Shown here: in pieces, positions 7,513 through 15,824 of the stretch
Position numbering within the stretch: position 1 is the stretch's first letter
Layout: every line of letters begins with the position of its first letter
Assembly: GCA_002314055.1 (NCBI GenBank)
Contig: DCBP01000124.1
Coordinates: forward strand, 5,535-55,327
Source: Prevotella sp. UBA1104
GTDB taxonomy: Bacteria; Bacteroidota; Bacteroidia; Bacteroidales; Bacteroidaceae
Reading direction: 5' to 3'
DNA length: 49,793 bases
Translations under genes and position numbers: made by a program
Notes under the pieces: model-generated
The model's input: the letters and a program-made list of their open reading frames with translations, nothing else
What the model was told of the DNA's origin: nothing
Databases searched by the model: none

Positions 7513-7740
7513 TCTTCCCCTCTCCCGTCTCCCCTTCCAGGGGAGAAGCAGTTACCATCATTTCCTGAAGAAAAGTTTACGCTTATTTTAAGGAGAAGCA
7601 GTTACCGTTATTTCCTGAAGAAAAGTTTACGCTTATTTTAAGGAGAAGCAGTTGCCGTTACTCTTAAGAAGATGGTTAATACTTTTGGTTGATAAAGGAA
7701 ACTGCTCCGCCCCCGGAGGGGGAGGCGGGGGAGGGGAAGA
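7513..7740. repeat. GC-rich MITE-like element, copy 2, with tandem 50-base units
   Basis: The inverted ends match copy 1 at 3703: TCTTCCCCTCTCCCG at the left, GCGGGGGAGGGGAAGA at the right, and AACTGCTCCGCCCCC inside. The interior differs: two nearly identical 50-base units (7543-7592, 7593-7642) and a partial third begin GAGAAGCAGTTACC. The unit start overlaps the left sub-terminal motif, so it grew by duplication from the terminal repeat. It fills most of the yicC-gmk gap (7491-7832). Confidence 0.75.
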
Positions 7741-7832
7741 AAAACTCTATAAATAAAGCATACTAAAAAGTATAATCATTACAAATAAGTTTCAAGGCTC
7801 TTTTATACGTAGCCTATAAATTCATTATATAG

Positions 7833-8408
7833 ATGAAACAGGGAAAGGTTATTATCTTTTCCGCTCCGAGCGGAAGCGGAAAAAGCACTATCATAAACTG
7901 GCTCATGCAAGAGCACAAGGAACTGAACTTGCATTTCAGTATCTCATGTACAAGTCGCAAGCCGAGAGGAACGGAACAGAACGGTGTGGAATATTTCTTC
8001 GTTTCTCCCGAGGAATTCCGCCAGCGTATAGCCAATGGCGAATTCCTGGAGTATGAGGAAGTTTATGCCGACCGCTTCTACGGCACGCTGAAGGCTCAGG
8101 TGGAGAAACAGCTCTCCGCGGGAGAGAACGTGGTGCTCGACGTTGACGTTAAGGGCGGCTGCAACATAAAGAAGATTTATGCCGACAAGGCTCTCAGCGT
8201 TTTCGTGCAGCCACCGTCAATAGAGGAACTGCGCAACCGCTTGAACGGACGCGGTACGGATGCTCCGGAGGTTATCGAAGACCGCATCCGCAGAGCTGAA
8301 TTCGAACTTTCGTTTGCTCCGAAGTTCGACCATGTCGTTGTTAACGACAATCTTGAAGCAGCAAAGCAGGAGGCTTATGAAACTATAAGTCGCTTTCTTG
8401 ACAAATAA
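7833..8408 (+). CDS. gmk: Guanylate kinase
   Basis: Gmk phosphorylates GMP to GDP with ATP. The 191-residue protein has the P-loop SAPSGSGKST near the N-terminus, the GMP-binding stretch SCTSRKPRGTEQNGVEYFFV, and the lid region RLNGRGTDAPEVIEDRIRRA, at normal family length. It is followed 9 bases later by nadD and then a glycosyltransferase, so the three probably form one transcript. Confidence 0.96.
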   Translation: MKQGKVIIFSAPSGSGKSTIINWLMQEHKELNLHFSISCTSRKPRGTEQNGVEYFFVSPEEFRQRIANGEFLEYEEVYADRFYGTLKAQVEKQLSAGENVVLDVDVKGGCNIKKIYADKALSVFVQPPSIEELRNRLNGRGTDAPEVIEDRIRRAEFELSFAPKFDHVVVNDNLEAAKQEAYETISRFLDK

Positions 8409-8417
8409 TATAATAAT

Positions 8418-9002
8418 ATGAAAATCGGCATTTTCGGTGGGTCGTTCAACCCGGTACACAACGGACATATAGCGTTGGCAGGCAAGATTAGGGAGCTTGC
8501 CGAACTTGATGAGGTATGGCTCGTTGTGTCTCCACACAATCCGCTGAAAGCTGCCGACAGTCTTATGCCCGACGAAGACAGACTGAATATGGTGCGTCTT
8601 GCCGTTAAGGGCATCGAGGGACTCGTGGCGAGCGATTATGAGTTCCATCTTCCGCAGCCTTCGTATATGCTCCATACCTTGCAGTGCCTAAGAAGGGATT
8701 ATCCGGAAGATTCTTTCTCGCTTGTTATAGGTGCCGACAACTGGGCTTGTTTCGACAGATGGTTTGGCTATAGGGAGATAATCTCCGGTTTCCCGATATT
8801 CATTTATCCGCGTAAAGGAACAGAGATTGATGTTTCTTTACTTCCATCTACGGTAAAGCTCCTTGATACAGGACTTTACAATATCAGCAGTACGGAGATA
8901 CGGCAAAGGTTAATGGGGAATAAATCTATTGACGGACTCGTTCCCAAATGTGTAGCCGACTATCTTTCATCCCATACATTTTTATTAAGCAACTTATCCT
9001 GA
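8418..9002 (+). CDS. nadD: Nicotinate-mononucleotide adenylyltransferase
   Basis: NadD makes deamido-NAD from nicotinate mononucleotide and ATP. The 194-residue protein shows the nucleotidyltransferase signature GIFGGSFNPVHNGH (HxGH variant), LVVSPHNPLK, VIGADNWACFDRWF and the C-terminal SSTEIRQRL. It lies 9 bases after gmk and 5 bases before the glycosyltransferase start. Confidence 0.95.
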   Translation: MKIGIFGGSFNPVHNGHIALAGKIRELAELDEVWLVVSPHNPLKAADSLMPDEDRLNMVRLAVKGIEGLVASDYEFHLPQPSYMLHTLQCLRRDYPEDSFSLVIGADNWACFDRWFGYREIISGFPIFIYPRKGTEIDVSLLPSTVKLLDTGLYNISSTEIRQRLMGNKSIDGLVPKCVADYLSSHTFLLSNLS

Positions 9003-9007
9003 CGACT

Positions 9008-9946
9008 ATGAACTCATCGCAAAACACTTCCGCAAAATCCATCGAACAACATTTGATTTCCATCATCATCCCCGTTTACAACAAGGCTGAATACGTGGAA
9101 GATTGCATACAGAGTGTTGTTTCCCAAGATTTCGACAACTTTGAGGTTATTGTCGTGGAAGACGGCAGTACTGACAACTCTGCTGAGATTTGCGACAGGC
9201 TTGCTGACGAATATCCCAATGTTACGGTTCTGCATCCCGAGAACGGGGGCGTTACGGCTGCACGCCGAATAGGATTTGAGCGGTCGAAGGGAGAGTTTAT
9301 CACCTTTGTCGATGCCGACGACAAGATGCTTCCCGGTGCGCTACGCCGTTTATACGATGAAATATTGGCTACAGGAGCAGATGAGGTAGTGGCACGCTAC
9401 ATCAACCAGCACGACGAACTGCGTGGGCATGAGGGCGGACAGTATATGGAACCGGCGTGGATGACACGCCAACTGCTATCGGCAAGGGCAGATTTCTGTG
9501 TCTTGTGGGCTGTACTCTTCCGCCGCGAACTGCTCGAAGGATGTCTTGACACTCCCAGGCTGATTCGTTCCGGCGAAGATATACTGATGCAGATAGAGTG
9601 CTTGAGGAAGAATCCAAGGGTGTGGTTCTCCGACGAAGTGGTATATATGTACAACGAGGGATTGCCCAACGACCGACCGCTGAGTCTCGACGAGCAGATG
9701 CTCTATGATGAAATACTTTATAAGGTCTTTAAGGATGACATAAAAGAATATGCTCCGTATATCGTGCTCCATCAGGCGAAGATGTATGAGAACTTTCTTT
9801 ATCATCGTCAGTTTTCCGTATTCGCCCAATATTATCATCTCCTCCGTTCGGCAGACAAGAGTCAGCTTAGTCTTGGCGACCGTATCGCCGTGATGCTCCC
9901 ACCACGGTTGGCGTATTATCCGGTGGCGTGGAAGAAAAACAGATAA
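9008..9946 (+). CDS. Family 2 glycosyltransferase
   Basis: The start at 9008 (MNSSQNTSAKS) is chosen because an upstream in-frame start would overlap nadD by 55 bases. The 312-residue protein has the GT-A fold: SIIIPVYNKAEYVEDCIQSV, VVEDGSTDNS (nucleotide-sugar aspartate) and FVDADDKM (DXD). The C-terminal half is unassigned and has no clear membrane segment. It probably transfers a sugar to a surface polysaccharide or LPS; the acceptor cannot be read from the sequence. Confidence 0.88.
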   Translation: MNSSQNTSAKSIEQHLISIIIPVYNKAEYVEDCIQSVVSQDFDNFEVIVVEDGSTDNSAEICDRLADEYPNVTVLHPENGGVTAARRIGFERSKGEFITFVDADDKMLPGALRRLYDEILATGADEVVARYINQHDELRGHEGGQYMEPAWMTRQLLSARADFCVLWAVLFRRELLEGCLDTPRLIRSGEDILMQIECLRKNPRVWFSDEVVYMYNEGLPNDRPLSLDEQMLYDEILYKVFKDDIKEYAPYIVLHQAKMYENFLYHRQFSVFAQYYHLLRSADKSQLSLGDRIAVMLPPRLAYYPVAWKKNR

Positions 9947-9970
9947 AATGTGAATTTTTTATTTATAATT

Positions 9971-10597
9971 ATGAGACTATTCAGTATTAAATTTTCTTGG
10001 ATTATGTTTCTTGCCTTTCTCGTGATTCCTAATGTTTCAGCAAAGAGCAAGAATGAAGTGTCAGAGAAGAAAGCTGCCGTATGGGTGGCAAGTGGAGAAT
10101 GGAAAAACGGTTTTGATGCCATGCCCGACGAAACTGTGAACTTGCAGGAGTTCTACTCGCAGTATCACAAGAACAAGGCGGAATGGGACAAGGCTTTTAA
10201 ATGGCTTGCAGAGACAGACCTTCTGTCTATCCCTAAGGGTAAGGTGATGATACCGGGCACCAATATCCGTGCTTCTATAGAAGACGGATATAATGAGCCG
10301 CTCGAGAAACGCAGGTCGGAGTCTCACCGCAAGAAGATTGACTTTATGTATGTGGTGAAGGGCACAGAGGGCTTCTATCTGCTCGATCATGAGTCGTCTA
10401 CTCCTAATTGTGAATACAGCGATGAGAAAGATGTAATACGCTACGACTTCGACATGCATAAGTCGCATTATTTCTTCTCTACACCAAAGCGATTCGTTAT
10501 CTGCTTTCCGTCAGACTGGCATGTGGCAAAGGTGCAGACACCGATAGCAGACCAGTCGTTAAGGGTTATTGTGCTGAAAATAGACTATAAAGAATAA
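9971..10597 (+). CDS. Secreted YhcH/YjgK/YiaL family protein
   Basis: The start at 9971 gives a signal peptide (MRLFSIKFSWIMFLAFLVIPNVSAKS). The mature part shows the YhcH family signature: LSIPKGKVMIPGTNIRASI, NEPLEKRRSESHRKKIDFMYVVKG, a YSDEKDVIRYDF segment and VICFPSDWHVAKV. The family is a cupin-like fold tied to sialic acid and sugar metabolism (the beta subunit of evolved beta-galactosidase is a relative). Most family members are cytosolic and about 150 residues; this one is exported and longer (208). It sits 18 bases before the M18 peptidase gene. Confidence 0.8.
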   Translation: MRLFSIKFSWIMFLAFLVIPNVSAKSKNEVSEKKAAVWVASGEWKNGFDAMPDETVNLQEFYSQYHKNKAEWDKAFKWLAETDLLSIPKGKVMIPGTNIRASIEDGYNEPLEKRRSESHRKKIDFMYVVKGTEGFYLLDHESSTPNCEYSDEKDVIRYDFDMHKSHYFFSTPKRFVICFPSDWHVAKVQTPIADQSLRVIVLKIDYKE

Positions 10598-10615
10598 CTT
10601 AAAACTACAGATACT

Positions 10616-11932
10616 ATGATACAGAAACTTATTGATTTCCTCAATGCCTCACCGGTGAACTTCCTTGCCGTGAAGACACTGAAAGAGAGACTCGATGCTG
10701 CTGGCTTCAGAGAGATTAAGGCAACTGAAAGAATTGGCAAGATAGAACCTGGCGACCAGATATACTTTACCAAGAACGACTCTTCGCTCTATGCCTTCCG
10801 CATCGGAGAGGAGACGCTTGCCGATATGGGCTTCCACCTGATTTGCGCACATTGCGACTCGCCAACGTTCCGCATCAAGCCGAATGCCGAGATGCTTTGT
10901 GAAGGGGGCATCGTGAAGTTGAATACCGAGGTGTATGGCGGTCCGATAATGAGCACATGGTTTGACCGTCCGCTGAGTCTTGCCGGAAGGGTGATAATTA
11001 AAGGCGACCATCCTTTGTGTCCGGAAACCCGTCTGCTGCATATCAAGCGCCCGTTGCTGCAGATAAGCAATCTTGCCATCCACTTCAACCGTCAGGTAAA
11101 CGACGGTGTGCGTTTGAGCAAACAGAAGGATATGCTGCCGATATTAGGCATAGTAACCAATCAGCTCGAAAGCGGAAATATGCTGATGAATGTAATATCC
11201 GAGGAACTTGGAGTGGAGAAAGAGGATATTCTCGACTTCGACCTTTATCTGTATGACTACACTCCGGCTTGTACATTCGGTGTGCATAATGAGTTCATAT
11301 CCAGCGGCAGACTCGACGACCTCAGTATGGTGCATGCCGGACTGGAGGCGTTGCTTGCGGCTGACGGCTCTACGAGTTTATCTGTCAAACCATCTGCACC
11401 ATTTGCCACCCAAGTCCTCGCTATCTTCGACAATGAGGAAACGGGAAGTCAGACAAAGCAGGGAGCCGGTAGTCCGTTCCTCAGCACCTTGTTGCAGCGT
11501 ATCGTTTTTGCTCAGGGCGGTACGATGGAAGATTATTTCCGCTCCATTGAAAAATCGTTTATGATATCCGCCGACAATGCCCATGCCTGGCATCCCAACT
11601 ATTCGGAGAAGTACGACCCTACGAACCACCCCGTGCTTGGCGGTGGACCGGTGATAAAATTCAATGCCGCACAGAAATATGCCAGCGATGCTGTATCGGC
11701 AGCTGTCTTTGTCGAAATATGCAGTCAGGCAGGAGTGCCGTGCCAGCGTTTCGTTAACCATAGCGATGTGGCAGGCGGCAGCACACTCGGCAATATTCTC
11801 GCTTCATCATTACCTCTGCGTGGGGTGGATATGGGAAATCCGGTGCTTGCCATGCATTCGGCAAGAGAGACGGCATCTGTAGCCGACCATGAATATTGCA
11901 TCAAGGCATTCACGGAGTTTTATGGAATGTAA
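10616..11932 (+). CDS. M18 family aminopeptidase
   Basis: The 438-residue zinc aminopeptidase, related to aspartyl aminopeptidases, removes N-terminal residues from peptides in the cytoplasm. Metal-site motifs are in order: AHCDSPTFRIKPN (H79, D81), GRLDDLSM (D234), FDNEETGSQTKQGAGS (E274-E275), SADNAHAWHPNYSEKYDP, and MHSARETASVADH near the C-terminus. The length is normal. A 22-base tandem duplication (11914-11935 and 11936-11957) spans its stop codon, so the second unit is untranslated. Confidence 0.93.
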   Translation: MIQKLIDFLNASPVNFLAVKTLKERLDAAGFREIKATERIGKIEPGDQIYFTKNDSSLYAFRIGEETLADMGFHLICAHCDSPTFRIKPNAEMLCEGGIVKLNTEVYGGPIMSTWFDRPLSLAGRVIIKGDHPLCPETRLLHIKRPLLQISNLAIHFNRQVNDGVRLSKQKDMLPILGIVTNQLESGNMLMNVISEELGVEKEDILDFDLYLYDYTPACTFGVHNEFISSGRLDDLSMVHAGLEALLAADGSTSLSVKPSAPFATQVLAIFDNEETGSQTKQGAGSPFLSTLLQRIVFAQGGTMEDYFRSIEKSFMISADNAHAWHPNYSEKYDPTNHPVLGGGPVIKFNAAQKYASDAVSAAVFVEICSQAGVPCQRFVNHSDVAGGSTLGNILASSLPLRGVDMGNPVLAMHSARETASVADHEYCIKAFTEFYGM

Positions 11933-11957
11933 TATGGAGTTTTATGGAATGTAATAC
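11914..11957. repeat. 22-base tandem duplication across a stop codon
   Basis: GGAGTTTTATGGAATGTAAT, followed by AT in the first copy and AC in the second, occurs twice back to back. The first copy encodes the last residues and stop of the M18 peptidase; the second is noncoding. Confidence 0.85.
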
Positions 11958-12006
11958 TGAGTTTTCTAAAGAATGTAATTGTCTGTAGAGGCAAGCATTC
12001 TATTAT

Positions 12007-12180
12007 ATGCAAATAGGGACAACACGAGTCAAGGTCTTCTTGGCTTAGCTCTTGTTGTTCCTATTATAAGTAAATGTTCAAAAATAAATTTATAAATCAA
12101 ATGAAATATATAAACGACAATAGAGACAACAATAGACAACATTGTCTCCTGTTGTCTCTATTGTCGTTTATATTAAATTA
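12007..12180. other. Two strong hairpins in a 700-base gene-free gap
   Basis: At 12012-12065 AATAGGGACAACACGAG pairs imperfectly with CTCTTGTTGTTCCTATT. At 12108-12131 and 12150-12173 a perfect 24-base inverted repeat carries the same GACAACA/TGTTGTC motif. The 18-base loop of the second contains a further AGACAA/TTGTCT stem. Neither has a strong T-run of the kind expected of a simple terminator. The rest of 11958-12600 is AT-rich with no ORF of note. Confidence 0.6.
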
Positions 12181-12574
12181 ATTCTGATTAGTTACTTATT
12201 TATATATTTTGTTTTGTGCAAAAGGAGCACACAAAAATGGTGCAACGCATCCACTGCGCCACACCACCTCGCCTTTATAAGCTAATGAAAAGTGTATTTA
12301 TGTTTCTTTTATAAAATATTGCCTTTTTTGTTTCAATAAATCAGTAAAAACATGTTTTCGCTTGCAAATCTAAATATATTTGCTGATATTTCCAAATAAA
12401 AGCGGTAAAAAGTTATATAAATACATCAAATTGTAATGCTTTTTATTATTTATACTGTTTATTTGCATTTTTAAACGCGCTATCTATGTGCAAGTGTCAA
12501 TATATATAAGTAATAACAGAGCTTGCAAGCTTTTTGGTACATTCCTTACAAAAACAGAAAACTTGAAAAATAAT

Positions 12575-12605
12575 TTTGTCGAACACCCGATTTGCATTAT
12601 CTTTG
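12575..12605 (+). promoter_or_regulatory. Promoter of tsaB
   Basis: TTTG at 12575-12578 (-33) and TATCTTTG at 12598-12605 (-7) are spaced 19 bases apart, a near-ideal Bacteroides-type promoter. Transcription would start near 12612, so the tsaB start must be the ATG at 12632 and not the longer frame from 12488. Confidence 0.75.
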
Positions 12606-12631
12606 CAAAAGTTATTCGAATACATTATAAT

Positions 12632-13321
12632 ATGTCGTGTATTATTAATATTGAAACGAGCACAAACGTGTGCTCTCTTACTGTGAGTCAGGACGATGCC
12701 GATATCTTCACACGTGAAGACCATACTGGTCCTAACCATGCCGTAAAACTTGGAGAATTTGTCGATGAAGGACTGTCTTTCGCCGATAGTCATGCTATTC
12801 CTGTAGATGCCGTAGCCGTGAGTTGCGGACCGGGTTCTTATACCGGACTGCGTATTGGCGTTTCGATGGCTAAGGGGATTTGCTATGGTAGAGGACTGAA
12901 ACTCATTGCCGTGCCTACGCTCGAATTGCTTGCCGTTCCGGTGCTGCTTCATCATGAGATTGAAGAGAATGCGCTGCTGTGCCCAATGATTGACGCAAGG
13001 CGCATGGAGGTTTATTCGGCTATTTACGACCGCAAATTGAATGAAGTGAGAAAAGTGCAGGCAGACGTTGTGGATGCCGAAACATATAAAGAGTATCTTG
13101 ATAAAGGACCGGTGTATTTCTTCGGAAATGGGGCAAAAAAGTGTATGGAGGAGATAAACCATCCGAATGCCCATCTGATAGAAGACATCGAACCTCTGTC
13201 GAAATTCATGTACCCGCTTGCAGAGAAGAGAATCGCTCAGGAGGAGTACGAGGACGTTGCATATTTCGTACCGTTCTACCTGAAAGATTTCGTTGCGAAA
13301 ACACCACGCAAATTGTTGTAG
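12632..13321 (+). CDS. tsaB: tRNA threonylcarbamoyladenosine biosynthesis protein TsaB
   Basis: TsaB is the non-catalytic partner of TsaD in making t6A37 in ANN-decoding tRNAs. The 229-residue protein starts MSCIINIETSTNVCSLTVS, the family N-terminus, and has VSCGPGSYTGLRIGVSMAKG and PMIDARRMEVYSAIYD, with the usual length. The start was chosen from the promoter and family alignment; the 48 extra upstream codons are not conserved-looking and overlap the promoter. It is followed by the DUF4290 gene and murA. Confidence 0.93.
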   Translation: MSCIINIETSTNVCSLTVSQDDADIFTREDHTGPNHAVKLGEFVDEGLSFADSHAIPVDAVAVSCGPGSYTGLRIGVSMAKGICYGRGLKLIAVPTLELLAVPVLLHHEIEENALLCPMIDARRMEVYSAIYDRKLNEVRKVQADVVDAETYKEYLDKGPVYFFGNGAKKCMEEINHPNAHLIEDIEPLSKFMYPLAEKRIAQEEYEDVAYFVPFYLKDFVAKTPRKLL

Positions 13322-13349
13322 GCAAGTGGATAATTAAGAAAACAAGAAT

Positions 13350-13967
13350 ATGAACATACAAGGACTGGATTACAATACCTCAAGGGAACAGCTCATCCTG
13401 CCGGAGTACGGCAGGGAGATACAGAAGATGGTCGATTATGCTGTTGCTCTGCCTACAAAGGAGGAGAGACAACACTGTGCAGAGACGATAGTTGCCGTTA
13501 TGGACCGTATGCTGCCCCATAACAGGGCAAGTATCGACTACAAGCGCAAGCTGTGGGATCATCTTGCTATCATGAGCGGCTTCAAGCTTGATATCGACTA
13601 TCCGTATGATGTCAGCAGTGCAACGAAGATTTCGTCTAAACCGGAGCCCATGAAGTATCCAATGAACAGAATACCTGTTAGGCATTACGGCAATATGCTT
13701 TTTGAACTCTTCAACAAGCTAAAGAATATGGAACCAGGAGCGGAGCGCGACGATTTGGCACGACTTGCTGCCGAGCAGATGAAGAGAGATCTCGCACAAT
13801 GGAGTCATGGAGCATGCAACGACGAGAAAGTAGTGTCTGATTTGGCACGCTTTACCGACGGAGTGATTCAGCTTGATGTTCGTGAACTCCAGAATATGAG
13901 GTTTACTATGCCGGCTCGAAAGAATACGGTAGACAGAAAGAAAATAAAAAGAAGACAAACACGCTAA
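13350..13967 (+). CDS. DUF4290 family protein
   Basis: The 205-residue protein matches the Bacteroidetes-specific family DUF4290 (opening MNIQGLDYNTSREQLILPEYG, then MVDYAVALPTKEER). It is helical and soluble, ending in a basic tail (RKKIKRRQTR within DRKKIKRRQTR) that could bind nucleic acid. Function is unknown. Its place between tsaB and murA is typical of the phylum, and murA starts 12 bases after its stop. Confidence 0.85.
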   Translation: MNIQGLDYNTSREQLILPEYGREIQKMVDYAVALPTKEERQHCAETIVAVMDRMLPHNRASIDYKRKLWDHLAIMSGFKLDIDYPYDVSSATKISSKPEPMKYPMNRIPVRHYGNMLFELFNKLKNMEPGAERDDLARLAAEQMKRDLAQWSHGACNDEKVVSDLARFTDGVIQLDVRELQNMRFTMPARKNTVDRKKIKRRQTR

Positions 13968-13979
13968 CCTGTATCCGAT

Positions 13980-15290
13980 ATGGAATCTTTTATCATTGAA
14001 GGCGGTCATGCGCTAAGCGGTACAATTACTCCGCAGGGTGCCAAAAATGAGGCTCTCGAAGTTATATGTGCCACGCTCCTCACGGATAAGGAGGTGAGGA
14101 TAAAGAATATTCCGGACATTCTGGATGTTAACAATCTCATTCTGCTCTTGAAAGATATTGGAGTGAGAGTGGAACGTATAAACAAAAACGAGTATGTGTT
14201 CTGTGCCGAGAATGTCAACCTTGATTATCTCGACAGTAATGAATTCGTGAAGAAATGCGCTTCGCTTCGTGGAAGTGTGCTTATGATTGGACCGTTGCTT
14301 GCTCGTTTCGGCAAGGCTGTAGTGGCAAAGCCGGGAGGCGACAAGATAGGTCGTCGTCGTCTTGACACCCATTTCCTTGGTTTTAAAAAGCTCGGTGCGA
14401 AATTTGTTCATAGTGAAGGGGCTAACACTTTCGAGATAAAAGCCAGCAAGTTGAAGGGAACTTATATGTTGCTTGATGAGGCTTCGGTTACCGGAACAGC
14501 AAATGTCATTATGGCTTCGGTGCTGGCAAAGGGAACTACAACGATATATAATGCAGCCTGTGAACCATATATCCAGCAATTGTGTAAAATGCTGAATGCC
14601 ATGGGAGCGAAAATCACGGGTATAGCCTCAAATCTTCTTAATATCGAAGGCGTAAAGGAACTTCATGGAGCGGAGCATACAATACTTCCGGATATGATTG
14701 AAGTTGGCTCCTTTATAGGTATGGCTGCAATGGTGGGCAATGGATTGCGCATCAAAAACGTTTCAGTGGAGAATCTTGGTATTATTCCAGATGCATTCAG
14801 AAGACTTGGAGTGAAAATACTCGTAGAGGGCGATGACCTTTACGTGCCGCATCTGCCGCATTATCAAGTAGAGTCGTTTATCGACGGCTCAATAATGACG
14901 CTTGCCGATGCTCCATGGCCAGGACTTACTCCAGACTTGCTTTCCGTATTGCTCGTTGTGGCAACACAGGCAAGGGGAAGCGTGCTTGTACATCAGAAGA
15001 TGTTTGAGAGCAGACTGTTCTTTGTCGACAAACTTATCGACATGGGGGCACAGATTATACTCTGCGACCCGCACCGTGCTGTGGTCGTCGGTCATGACCA
15101 CAAAGTGAGACTTCGTGCAGGCAGAATGACAAGTCCGGATATACGTGCCGGAATAGCTCTGTTGATTGCAGCACTGAGTGCCAACGGAACATCCCGGATT
15201 GACAATATCGCCCAAATAGATCGTGGATATGAGGACATCGAGGCAAGGCTTAATGCTCTTGGTGCAAACATTAAACGAGTGAATAATTAA
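13980..15290 (+). CDS. murA: UDP-N-acetylglucosamine 1-carboxyvinyltransferase
   Basis: MurA transfers enolpyruvate to UDP-GlcNAc, the first step of peptidoglycan synthesis. The 436-residue protein has GAKNEAL (K22, N23), ASLRGSVLMIGPLLARFGKA and AGRMTSPDIRAGIALLIAAL. At the catalytic-loop position, where E. coli has Cys115 in GGCAIG, this protein reads GGDKIGRRRLD, with Asp121. The Cys-to-Asp form is known from Mycobacterium, Chlamydia and Borrelia; it is active but not alkylated by fosfomycin. Its stop overlaps the rimM start (TAATG). Confidence 0.96.
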   Translation: MESFIIEGGHALSGTITPQGAKNEALEVICATLLTDKEVRIKNIPDILDVNNLILLLKDIGVRVERINKNEYVFCAENVNLDYLDSNEFVKKCASLRGSVLMIGPLLARFGKAVVAKPGGDKIGRRRLDTHFLGFKKLGAKFVHSEGANTFEIKASKLKGTYMLLDEASVTGTANVIMASVLAKGTTTIYNAACEPYIQQLCKMLNAMGAKITGIASNLLNIEGVKELHGAEHTILPDMIEVGSFIGMAAMVGNGLRIKNVSVENLGIIPDAFRRLGVKILVEGDDLYVPHLPHYQVESFIDGSIMTLADAPWPGLTPDLLSVLLVVATQARGSVLVHQKMFESRLFFVDKLIDMGAQIILCDPHRAVVVGHDHKVRLRAGRMTSPDIRAGIALLIAALSANGTSRIDNIAQIDRGYEDIEARLNALGANIKRVNN

Positions 15291-15820
15291 TGATACGACA
15301 GGAAGAAGTATATAAAATAGGTAAAATAGGCAAGCCACATGGAGTGAAGGGAGAGTTGACCCTTTTCTTTGATGATGACGTGTTCGACCGTGTAGAGGCA
15401 GAGTATCTTGTACTTTGTGTCGATGGAATACTCGTACCGTTTTATATGGACGACTGGAGATTTAAGACAGGAGAAACAGCTCTTGTCAAGTTTACCGACA
15501 TAGATACGAAGGAAGCAGCCTCAGAACTAACCGGTTGCGAAGTGTTCTTCCCCAAGCATCTCTCAGACAGAGAAGAGGATGACCTTACATGGGATGAGAT
15601 AAAAGGTTTTGAGGTCGTGGATGCAAATCATGGCAATATTGGTAATGTGGTGAGCATCGACGAGAGCACGGTGAATGTGATTATGGAAGTCGAAACGGCA
15701 AAAGGCAACATTATACTCGTTCCCGCTAATGAAAACTTAATCAAGGAGGTTGATCCGGAGAACCGGCGCATTGTTGTCGATTTGCCCGACGGATTGGTAG
15801 ACTTGAATGACATAGACTGA
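15290..15820 (+). CDS. rimM: 16S rRNA processing protein RimM
   Basis: RimM helps mature the 30S head and binds ribosomal protein uS19. The 176-residue protein starts at the ATG that overlaps the murA stop, and shows KIGKPHGVKGELTLFF, EEDDLTWDEIKGFEV and a C-terminal PRC-like barrel (GNVVSIDE, VPANENLIKEVDPENRRIVV, DLPDGLVDL). dxr follows after 4 bases, so translation is probably coupled. Confidence 0.94.
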   Translation: MIRQEEVYKIGKIGKPHGVKGELTLFFDDDVFDRVEAEYLVLCVDGILVPFYMDDWRFKTGETALVKFTDIDTKEAASELTGCEVFFPKHLSDREEDDLTWDEIKGFEVVDANHGNIGNVVSIDESTVNVIMEVETAKGNIILVPANENLIKEVDPENRRIVVDLPDGLVDLNDID

Positions 15821-15824
15821 TATT

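Noticed and set aside
7543..7665. CRISPR-like tandem units in the yicC-gmk gap
   Set aside because: The 50-base units are contiguous with no unique spacers, so this is a tandem duplication inside a MITE-like element.
12233..12275. Minus-strand sequence resembling a tRNA D-arm (TGGCGCAGTGGATGCG)
   Set aside because: No matching acceptor stem, anticodon loop or T-arm could be found nearby. A chance match or tiny remnant is more likely than a tRNA gene.
12371..12382. TATATTTG box in the 700-base gap
   Set aside because: It fits the -7 pattern but lacks a -33 box at the right distance and leads to no gene before the better tsaB promoter.
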